Part shown: positions 57,136 to 64,000 of the stretch, piece by piece | Position numbering within the stretch: position 1 is the stretch's first letter | How the letters are laid out: each line of letters begins with the position of its first letter | DNA from: JACOND01 sp965202795 | Lineage (GTDB): Bacteria; Bdellovibrionota; Bdellovibrionia; Bdellovibrionales; UBA1609 | Direction of reading: 5' to 3' | DNA: 64,000 nt | NCBI GenBank assembly: GCA_965202795.1 | Contig: OZ241848.1 | Span: forward strand, 1,674,001-1,738,000 | Notes under the pieces: model-generated | Databases searched by the model: none | The model's input: only the letters and a program-made list of their open reading frames with translations | Told to the model about the DNA's origin: nothing | Program-made: the position numbers and the translations under genes

Positions 57136-57921
57136 TTATTCTTCCAGAAGAAGAAACTCCTCTTGAATGCGGGCTGGCAGGCCGGCAAAAGAGACAGGCC
57201 TTTCCGTCTCAATGTCTATGAAGCTTCTTTGCGCCCCAAGCTCGCAGCTTAGAAATTCGCCGGCGCCAAGAAATTTTATTGTGTGGCAGCGGTCGTGATA
57301 AATAAATTCAGAGGGAATGTTTATCAGGCGGGATGCCGCGCCCTTCTGGCAGGCGGCAAGTTTTCCGCCGGCGAGGATTTTAATGTTGGAGCATGTCTCG
57401 TTAATTGAGCCTTTAAGAATGCCGCAGACCGTTAGCCCGCTTTTATGCGGCCGGACAACGCCGATTTTGCCGCCTTCTGTGTGAACAGCCAGATAATCAA
57501 AGCGGTATGCAGCCGACCCGGCCAAGAAAAACCCTTTGCAAAAATCAAAATCTTTAGGAACAAGTTTTGCTCCGTCTGAAATATCTGTCAGAGGCCGCTC
57601 ATAATCCTCAAAAAAATTTATGGCTGCCTGGCGGGCTTTCGGGCTGAAGTCAAAAATATGATCGGGGGCGCCCGGCTCTCTATATCTCCAATACTCAACC
57701 ACAAAGGAGTTATTTTCCTTTTGGAGCTGAGCTTTTGCAGCGCAGAATGGATTTGAAACAGTCTCATCAAAACCGCCCCAGATATAAAAATGGATTATTC
57801 TCCCTCTAATCTCCCCATCACAATGGCGCTCCGCGCGGGATATTTCCAAATGAGCCAACACCGCGCCAGCAAAACCAAACACATTGCCTGTTTGTCCGCG
57901 CGCCGCATAAGCTGGCGCCAA
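57136..57921 (-). CDS. Hypothetical protein, 5' end uncertain
   Basis: About 260 residues ending ARIQEEFLLLEE. Recognisable features are an Ala-rich beginning (APAYAARGQTGNVFGFAGAV) that looks like the end of a signal peptide, several Cys and a strand-rich second half (AYRFDYLAVHTEGGKIGVVRPHKSGLTVCGILKGS). The only in-frame start is a TTG at 57921, with a stop just upstream. The missing hydrophobic core lies in another frame after ATG at ~57977, so the gene may be frameshifted near 57935. No family recognised. Confidence 0.5.
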   Translation of the reverse strand: MAPAYAARGQTGNVFGFAGAVLAHLEISRAERHCDGEIRGRIIHFYIWGGFDETVSNPFCAAKAQLQKENNSFVVEYWRYREPGAPDHIFDFSPKARQAAINFFEDYERPLTDISDGAKLVPKDFDFCKGFFLAGSAAYRFDYLAVHTEGGKIGVVRPHKSGLTVCGILKGSINETCSNIKILAGGKLAACQKGAASRLINIPSEFIYHDRCHTIKFLGAGEFLSCELGAQRSFIDIETERPVSFAGLPARIQEEFLLLEE

Positions 57922-59509
57922 AACCGCCCCTACCTAACAGCGCGGCCCGAAAAACCCCATCTCGCAACAAAGGGCATGGCTTTCCCTTGTCTTGTCCCTT
58001 GTTTTTTCCGCGGCCCGCCCCGCGCCTTATACTGGCTTGATTTGAAAAATCCTGATTTTTTCCTAAAAAAGCAGTTTTTCTGCAGACAGGATTCCATATT
58101 TTTTGAATAACCGCGCTTTTCCTCATAATATTCCCTCCTTTTTTGCTGGTCTCATGCCGCGCTGGCTTCTGCGGGCGCGGCGGCCTCCGCCGCTTTCAAG
58201 CTGAGGGGCAAGCCCTCTGTTTGGCGGCTCCGCTAAAGCTTCTTTTGCCTTGCTTAGCCAAAAGAGCCTGGCTGGTCAAGCGGTTTTATGAAAAATTTTA
58301 AAAAAAACCGGTTTATAGGGGGGGAATCAGGATTTTTTTGCTGAAAGGCTGGCTTTTTGCCCGCCTGGCGGGGCGCTTGTCCGGCCCCGCCGCTTTTGCT
58401 CCGGCCTTTGCCGCTTCAGGGGCTTGCCGGGCGCTGAACAGTGGGGGGCCGCATAGAAGCTCGCCTCTGCCGCCGCTGTGGGGTTAGGGCAAGGTCTGCC
58501 CGTCGAGCTGTCTCCGCAGTTTTTTTATAGGAATTTGCTGCGCCGCGTCAGGCTTTTCCGGCGAAAATAGAGGAGCTTAGGGGGCTGTCTTCTTGGTCAT
58601 TTCCCCCGGCTTTGACAGATTTTTGGATAATCGGAGTTCAGCGTTGGGACCAGGGGGAAATAAAGAGGGTCAGCATCTGGCCGTGGCAAAAACGGAGGTT
58701 CAGCGTTAGGATCTGGAAGATGCAGAGATTCAGGGGGGGCCGCCATGCGCTGGCCAGGGAAGGGGCATCTGATAGCAGGAACAGCCGCTAGGCCGGCCCA
58801 ACAAATAGGATCGGCGCAGGGCCGCGGGGGACAAGCGGAGGCTTTGCGTCAGAGCTGTCATGCGCTGGCCTAGGCAGAAAAGGCCGCAAGAGGGAGCGGC
58901 CGCGCGAGGCCAGCCCTTTAAAAAAGAGCTTTCTGTCCTCTCTTCCATGCTTTCCTCCACGCCTTCCACCCGCCTTCTGCCCCCTCCAGGCCCTTCGCAA
59001 CCCCCTCTGCCTCCTCCGTAAAATTTCTCGCGCCCGCCCCTCCCTCAAAAAATTAAGTTTCCGTCTGGCTTAGCTCTTCAATGCCCTCCCCTGAAAAAAG
59101 GCTCTGGAAGGAAGAGGTTTTGCCGGTTCTGCCGGTTTTTTTTGTTGCGCCGCATTAGGCCCTTAGGCCAGATTTAGCCTGGAAATTTAAAAAAATGCCT
59201 TAATTTTGAATTTTGCAGCGCGTCAGGGCTGGACAAAGCAAAAAGCGCCTGATACATTGATTACAGCTGTTTTCTGGCCGCGCGATGCCGGCAAAAGCCC
59301 CTCGCGACGGCCCTGGAGCTGAAAAAGGCCTGTCAGGGGGCCGGCCAGGAGGAGAGGGCCATTAGGAAAGCCAGCGGCTTGGCAGAGAGGCCATGGGATT
59401 TGCCTTGTCCATTATTGGGTTTTAAGGCCAGCTTTTTTTAGACATAGCCGCCTGTTTCTTTATTAAAAAAACAGCGCTAAAACAAGCTAACTTTAACACC
59501 GTTGATAAG
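57922..59509. other. Long intergenic region with repeats and a candidate small RNA
   Basis: 1.6 kb with no supported gene. 58440-58528 could fold (AGCTCG/CGAGCT, GGGCA/TGCCC) and ends in T8. 58640-58730 has two reversed copies of the GGTTCAGCGTTxGGATC module. 58740-58830 and 58855-58920 carry ATGCGCTGGCC modules. 59230-59440 holds a promoter, hairpin and T-run (separate entry). Remaining sequence shows nothing I can name. Confidence 0.5.
59230..59439 (+). ncRNA. Candidate small RNA locus with promoter and hairpin
   Basis: TGGACA (59230-59235), 17 bp, TACATT (59253-59258) make a plausible sigma-70 promoter. At the expected start lies a strong stem: GGCCGCGCGA (59276-59285) pairs with TCGCGACGGCC (59302-59312) with one bulge, enclosed by CAGCT (59264) and AGCTG (59317). 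A run of seven T ends at 59439, but the hairpin before it is weak. No open frame of useful length is present. It does not match 6S, SRP, tmRNA or RNase P motifs that I know. Confidence 0.35.
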
Positions 59510-60340
59510 ATGAAACAATTAGGTTTAACCGTTAAGAAAAACTTTTCTTTTTATAAAAAAGAGCAGTTTTTATTAAAAACTACAGATTTTAAGCTTTTAT
59601 TAAAAAGCGCAGGGCCAAACACAGCTGATTTAATTTTAACTGATCCGCCCTATTCCATTTCAAAGAAAACAGGATTTAAACAGCTGGGGAAAAACTCTAT
59701 AGAAAGATTCGCTGTCTCTATGGACTTTGGAAAATGGGATAAAAAGGAAATAAATTTAAAAACTTTTGCGGAATTAAGCTATAAAGCTTTAAGGGCTGGC
59801 GGAACTATTATTTGTTTTTATGATTTATGGAAAATCACAAAGGTTCAAGAGGCTTTTATATCGGCTGGATTTGGAATGATAAGGCTTATTATTTGGGAAA
59901 AAACAAATCCTGTGCCTATCAATTCACACAGCATTTATTTAAGCAATTCAAGGGAAGTGGCGGTTTTGGGAATAAAGGGCGGCAAGCCGACATTCAACAG
60001 CAAATATGACAATGGAGTTTATAAATTTCCTATTCACAGAGAAAAAAGAATACATCCAACACAAAAGCCTTTAAAGCTTATGGAGGCTCTTATAGAAAAA
60101 CATTCCAGAGCCAATGACTTGGTTATTGACCCATTCTTAGGCTCTGGCTCAACGGCTTTGGCCTCATTAAAATTAAAGAGGCGGTTTATAGGCGGTGATA
60201 AAGACCATTTTTATATTAAAAAAGCAAGGAGGCGAATTGAAGATGCCAACAAAAAAAGTTCTGTTCCTAGAGTTAGCAAAGCCAGACAAAACAGGCTTGT
60301 CAAGGAAAGTTTATCCAAGAGAGTTTACAGGCAAATATAG
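59510..60340 (+). CDS. DNA methyltransferase, N4-cytosine/N6-adenine, beta-class order
   Basis: 276 residues. Catalytic motif IV ADLILTDPPYS near residue 44 comes before the SAM motif I VIDPFLGSGSTALAS near residue 206, with HPTQKPLKLMEALIEKHS just ahead: the order of beta-class methylases. The target-recognition part lies between. The 3' end overlaps the HNH endonuclease start by 98 bp in another frame. Gene is AT-rich. Partner of the downstream nuclease in a type II restriction system (inferred). Confidence 0.88.
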   Translation: MKQLGLTVKKNFSFYKKEQFLLKTTDFKLLLKSAGPNTADLILTDPPYSISKKTGFKQLGKNSIERFAVSMDFGKWDKKEINLKTFAELSYKALRAGGTIICFYDLWKITKVQEAFISAGFGMIRLIIWEKTNPVPINSHSIYLSNSREVAVLGIKGGKPTFNSKYDNGVYKFPIHREKRIHPTQKPLKLMEALIEKHSRANDLVIDPFLGSGSTALASLKLKRRFIGGDKDHFYIKKARRRIEDANKKSSVPRVSKARQNRLVKESLSKRVYRQI

Positions 60341-60809
60341 CCCATTATCATACAGAAATGGAAACCCATGGGCCAGGAGTTTTAAAAAACACAATATCTA
60401 TATTCATAAGCAAAAAGGCAAAACAGAGTATATTCAGCTTAGAGGATTTAATAAACTTCATAGTTACAGCCAGCATGTAAAAACCTCTATTAAAAAGAGT
60501 GTCTTGTCAAGGCCCTGTGTTGTTTTGAATACAACGCACAATTTAGAGGTTGATCATAAGGATGGATTTAAGGCTTTTGATATAAAGCCTGAAAATCAAA
60601 CAGACGGCTTATTTCAGCCAATGCATAAATCTGTCAATGACGCAAAGAGAGAGCATTGCAAAAAATGCAAAAAAACAAAGATAAGATTTGACGCTAAAAA
60701 ACTTGGCTATAAAAAATCTGTGTTTAAAGGAAATTTAAATTATGAAGGGACTTGTGAGGGCTGTTATTGGCACGATCCTTTTCGTTTTAATAGAGAGTCA
60801 AGCATATAA
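60243..60809 (+). CDS. HNH-type restriction endonuclease (putative)
   Basis: 188 residues from ATG at 60243. The catalytic strand-helix NLEVDHKDGFKAF is of HNH/beta-beta-alpha-metal type, followed by NDAKREHCKKCKKTKIRFDAKKLGY and GTCEGCYWHDPFRF, two CxxC pairs that would bind a structural zinc. Its position inside the end of the methyltransferase gene supports a cognate REase. Recognition sequence cannot be read from the protein. The N-terminal part (LSRKVYPREFTGKYSPL) is unfamiliar. Confidence 0.75.
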   Translation: MPTKKVLFLELAKPDKTGLSRKVYPREFTGKYSPLSYRNGNPWARSFKKHNIYIHKQKGKTEYIQLRGFNKLHSYSQHVKTSIKKSVLSRPCVVLNTTHNLEVDHKDGFKAFDIKPENQTDGLFQPMHKSVNDAKREHCKKCKKTKIRFDAKKLGYKKSVFKGNLNYEGTCEGCYWHDPFRFNRESSI

Positions 60810-60926
60810 TTCCCCTTTTTGAAAACTTTTTGTTTCGTATAAGCCAGACTGCAGGGTTTGAGCAATTGAAAATCTGTCCATCTGAGCCAGAAAATTCAAA
60901 CAAGAGCGCTCTAAAAGGAGAAAAAA

Positions 60927-62720
60927 ATGAAAATAAAAAAACTTATTCTAAAAAATTTTAGAGCCTATAAAGACATTTCTATAGATTTGGACTCAAATCT
61001 TAATGTCATCATTGGGAAAAATGATGTTGGAAAGTCAACAATTTTAGAGGCAATGGATATTTTTCTTGAAGGAGGCGCCATAAAGATTGACATATCCGAT
61101 CTTAATGTGGATGTGGCTTCTGAAGAAAAAAAGATAAAAATCGGATTAATTATTGAAACAGAAAAAGACAAAAAATATTTGCTTGATACTGCTGTAAAAA
61201 CCACTCTTGAGGAAGAAAGTTTATTGAATCAAGAAGGCTATCTTGAAATTTATAAGGAATGGGACTGCAGCGGAAGCTCTATTACAGCAAAATCTCTTTC
61301 AAAATGCTTTCATTCGCATTATTTTAATGAATTTCAAGAGAAGCCTTTGATCAATTTTAAGAATTCAGATCTGAAAAAAGAGATGGAAAAGAGAGATTTA
61401 AGCTGTTCTGATAAAAAGATTAATTCTGAAATCAGGAAATCAATATACGAATCCCTAAGCGATAAATCTAAAAAAGAAACTTTCATTCAGATTGATAAAG
61501 AGGATGCCAAAAGAATTTGGGAATCTATAAAAAAAGAGCTTCCCAAGTTTTTTCTTTTTCAATCTGACAGAGCGAACAAGGACAGTGACAAAGAGGTTCA
61601 GAACCCCCTCAAAGCAATTACCAAGCAGGCTATTAGCTCAGTAGAAGAAAAACTTTCTGAAATAAAAAATGAGATTGAAGAAGAAATAAATAAATTGGGC
61701 TTATTGACTGTGGAAAAACTTAAAGAGATGGCTCCAGAGATTGCTGACAGATTAGAGCCGAAAATAACTAACAAACCATGGGAATCATTGTTTAGCTTTT
61801 CATTTGATGATGATCGGAATATTCCTATAAATAAAAGAGGAAGCGGCATAAGGCGTCTTATATTGCTAAACTACTTTAGAGCGGAAGCAGAGCGAAAAAG
61901 CGCTCGGAGAGGCCATATTATATACGCAATTGAAGAGCCTGAAACATCCCAGCACCCTAACTATCAAATAATGTTAATTGAATCATTAAAAAAACTTGGG
62001 GAGCGGAAAAAAGCGCAAATTTTTATTACAACCCATACTCCTGAAATAGCAAAATTATGCTATCATGAAAATTTAATTTTATTAGAAAAAAACAATCATG
62101 AGATATCAGTTGACAAATCCGATGAGAAAATGAATAAAATCGCTAAAACTTTAGGTGTATTGCCGTATTTAAACAAATTCTCTATATTTGTTGAGGGAGT
62201 TAACGATATTCGCTTCTTAAAGGCTATAAATAAAAACATAGAGGAATTAAGAAAAATAGCGGATATTGAGCTTATTTCTATTTTGCCTTTGTTTGGAGGA
62301 AGTCTTATAAGCTGGATCAATAGAGACTATTTGAAAGGATCAAATATAAAAGCTTTTTATTTGTTTGACAATGATGTTCCTAAGTATAGACAACAAATAA
62401 AAGAAATCAATAATAAAGAAGGCAAGAGTTTTGCGCGGGCAACAAAATTTTTAGCTATAGAGAATTACTTTGCTCCAAGTTTAATTGAGGAAGCCTTTGA
62501 TATTGAATTCTCTGAAGAAGAGAAAGCAAACTGGAAAAATGAAAACATAGTAAAACTTTGCACAAAGAAAAACCCATCCTGGAATGAAAAAGATATAAAA
62601 AATAAAATTCATAAACAGCTTTCTGACAAAGTCTCGAAAAGCAGTTTAGAGGAAATAGGAGCATGGGATGATGTACAGTCTTGGTTCAGAAAAATAAAGG
62701 AAATGAATGATGAAGGGTGA
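60927..62720 (+). CDS. OLD family ATP-dependent endonuclease (AAA + TOPRIM)
   Basis: 597 residues. N-terminal SMC-like ATPase: LILKNFRAYKDISIDLDSNLNVIIGKNDVGKST (Walker A at ~29-37), Walker B IIYAIEEPETSQHPNYQ at ~330 and H-loop ITTHTPEIAKL. C-terminal TOPRIM nuclease: IFVEGVNDIRFLKAI (~421, metal Glu) and AFYLFDND (~478, metal Asp). This is the OLD/GajA-type architecture known from antiphage systems. AT-rich and directly after the MTase/HNH pair; it may be a stand-alone OLD system. Confidence 0.88.
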   Translation: MKIKKLILKNFRAYKDISIDLDSNLNVIIGKNDVGKSTILEAMDIFLEGGAIKIDISDLNVDVASEEKKIKIGLIIETEKDKKYLLDTAVKTTLEEESLLNQEGYLEIYKEWDCSGSSITAKSLSKCFHSHYFNEFQEKPLINFKNSDLKKEMEKRDLSCSDKKINSEIRKSIYESLSDKSKKETFIQIDKEDAKRIWESIKKELPKFFLFQSDRANKDSDKEVQNPLKAITKQAISSVEEKLSEIKNEIEEEINKLGLLTVEKLKEMAPEIADRLEPKITNKPWESLFSFSFDDDRNIPINKRGSGIRRLILLNYFRAEAERKSARRGHIIYAIEEPETSQHPNYQIMLIESLKKLGERKKAQIFITTHTPEIAKLCYHENLILLEKNNHEISVDKSDEKMNKIAKTLGVLPYLNKFSIFVEGVNDIRFLKAINKNIEELRKIADIELISILPLFGGSLISWINRDYLKGSNIKAFYLFDNDVPKYRQQIKEINNKEGKSFARATKFLAIENYFAPSLIEEAFDIEFSEEEKANWKNENIVKLCTKKNPSWNEKDIKNKIHKQLSDKVSKSSLEEIGAWDDVQSWFRKIKEMNDEG

Positions 62721-62819
62721 GGTGATAATAAAATACTCAAAAAACGCCTGCCTCTTCAGCTTGATGGGATGCCTTTTCTTTGGACTGCTCTCCATTTATT
62801 GGACAGAAACCGGGGGCTG
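62709..62819 (+). CDS. Small membrane-like open frame (36 aa) overlapping OLD gene end
   Basis: ATG inside the last codons of the OLD gene (12-bp overlap), frame MKGEVIIKYSKNACLFSLMGCLFFGLLSIYWTETGG with one hydrophobic segment. The overlap could mean coupling, but no ribosome binding site is clear and the last residues run into the dispersed repeat. Weak. Confidence 0.2.
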
Positions 62820-63149
62820 AACTCCGCATTGCCCTTAAGAATCCGATCTCCCTTTTCAGGGAGAATAATCTTGTAAATCAGGCCGGAATAATGGGAGGAG
62901 GCCGCCATGCGCTAGCCAGGGAAGGCAAGTTTGCGAGGGGGAACGGCTGCGGGGCTGGCGCTCAAACAGGCTCATCGCTGGGGCAGGGCTGGTTTTTTGA
63001 GCAAAAGCAGGCTCATTGCCGGGGCCGCGGAAAAAACAGAAGCTGTGGATGATCATCCTTGACTCCGGGGGCTGGCTGCCCTAATGTGTGAAGCGCCCCC
63101 GCCTGCCAGGCCGAGGGGCAAATTTTGACACAGCAAGGGGGCTATTCAA
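62820..63149. other. Intergenic region with dispersed repeat, next to IS110 remnant
   Basis: 62900-63020 is another copy of the dispersed family (CATGCGCTAGCCAGGGAAGG; GGGGGAACGGCTGCGGGGCT; CTCATCGCTGGGGCAGGGCT). The remaining ~130 bp before the IS110 remnant might include its non-coding end, but I cannot delimit one. Confidence 0.5.
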
Positions 63150-64000
63150 TGAAAAACATACTTTATTGGTCTAAATGCCGGCGGCAAAGTCTTTCATGGG
63201 AGGGGCTTATGCGGAAAAAGCGGGGAAACGCTTGAGTTTTCCTGCCAGCCGGACATCGGCGCGCTGCTGAAAAAGCTGGAAACTCTAAAAAAAAAGGGGT
63301 ATAAGCTGGAGACTTGCTATGAGGCCAGTTATAGAAAAAGAGGATAAAATAACGCGGGGCTTGATCCGCTCCCGCAGTTTTTTGGCTGGACAGCTGGCAG
63401 ATTTTAAAAGAGAAGTTTTATCTGTTTGCCGGAAGCATGGATTGGACTATAAGGGGGAGACAGGAAGCCAGTCTCTCTGGACGGCAAAGCATAAGGCATG
63501 GCTTAACGGGAAGGCAGAGGAGATGGGAGGCATCGCGCGGCTCAATATTGATCTTCTCACGAGCCAGCTTGAGGGCTTGAGTCAGGGGATCAGCTCTTAT
63601 AACAAGAGGATAGGCCAGCTTTCAAGGAGTGAGAGATATAGGAAATCGTGTGATATTTTATGCTGTTTCCAGGGATTGGATCGCCTTTTGGCTATGACTT
63701 TGGCTGTTGAGATAGCGGATATCAGGCGCTTTTCCCATCCCAGAAAGCTTTCAGCCTATGCCGGTTTTGATGTGAGGGAGCATAGTTCTGGAGGCCGGGA
63801 GAACAAGTTTGGGATAAGCAGGCGGGGGAACAAGGCTATTCGGAAGGTTATTATGGAGGCCTGTCAGCAGCTGGGTTTTCCTCTTGAAGCGCGCGCTGGT
63901 TATAAGGAGGCCCGCCAGGGCATGCCAAAGGAGGTTGTGGATATTGCGGGAAAATGCTCCCGCCGTTTGCGGGAGCGCTATCTTCATTTGACTCAAAGGG
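63150..64000 (+). pseudogene. IS110 family transposase, frameshifted and internally deleted
   Basis: The N-terminus starts MKNILY and then shifts frame into IGLNAGGKVF ... YKLETCYEASYRKRG, typical of IS110. It stops at ~63346 and the catalytic DEDD centre is missing. From ~63356 a different frame continues RGLIRSRSFLAGQLADFKREVLSVCRKHGL and the C-terminal IS116/IS110/IS902 domain FQGLDRLLAMTLAVEIADIRRFSHPRKLSAYAGFD, EHSSGGRENKFGISRRGNKAIRKVI, and runs off the window end. Clearly non-functional as read. Confidence 0.88.

Noticed and set aside
56703..57252. Open frames of 104-169 codons on both strands
   Set aside because: Made of dispersed-repeat modules, with no start signals and no conserved domains.

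Overview
The window reads as a chromosomal piece of a Gram-negative, probably proteobacterial, bacterium. Supporting signs are lipoprotein and Sec signal peptides, a prepilin-type leader, an outer-membrane-like barrel domain, YejB/YejE-type permeases, a DsbD-like protein, and separate purS and purQ genes. PurS/PurQ argue against a gammaproteobacterium. I cannot place it further; an alphaproteobacterial or Bdellovibrio/delta-like lineage would fit. Housekeeping genes are GC-rich with tight spacing. Several accessory blocks (about 29.8-31.1, 54.0-56.7 and 59.5-62.7 kb) are visibly AT-richer and look acquired.

Layout. 0-6 kb: partial Lys-rich protein, lipoprotein, rnhB, trmB with an alpha/beta hydrolase, a MmgE/PrpD protein and a hot-dog thioesterase. 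6-10.4 kb: two paralogous prepilin/left-handed beta-helix genes, each with a long poly-C tract just after the start (15 C and 13 C; 14 C would put both in frame). The first is translationally coupled to a coiled-coil PD-(D/E)XK protein. 10.5-20.1 kb: purS, purQ, a broken AAA/DUF4143 ATPase, an E1-beta dehydrogenase subunit, initiator tRNA-Met, a DsbD-like protein, an aldo/keto reductase, a thiolase with an ABC ATPase, and trhO. 20-27 kb: a secreted protein of unknown role, a beta-helix fragment, a CPCC protein, an Rpn nuclease with an internal antitoxin-like start, and an IS1634-type insertion sequence flanked by about 300-bp direct repeats that duplicate the Rpn tail. 27.2-34.2 kb: a type I restriction-modification system (hsdM, decayed rhuM, hsdS, hsdR). 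34.3-36.9 kb: a third beta-helix gene beside a second coiled-coil PD-(D/E)XK gene. 37-54 kb: an epimerase, polA, an ABC permease, a multicopper oxidase fused to a barrel-like domain, yejB/yejE-like permeases, guaA, dnaE and an exported protein. 54-56.7 kb: a two-gene operon (TIGR02391 and DUF4209 families), both with RNxxxH HEPN-type motifs. 56.7-59.5 kb: repeat-filled DNA with one doubtful gene and a candidate small RNA. 59.5-62.7 kb: DNA methyltransferase, overlapping HNH endonuclease and an OLD-family ATPase/TOPRIM nuclease. The end holds an IS110 remnant.

The unusual themes are: (1) a surface-protein family of hexapeptide beta-helix proteins with candidate phase switching and gene conversion, twice neighbouring a repeat-variable coiled-coil nuclease-fold protein; (2) several defence modules (Rpn, type I RM, HEPN pair, MTase/HNH/OLD); (3) a dispersed intergenic repeat family that fills most gaps over 300 bp. 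Calls rest on reading motifs by eye; no database search was run.
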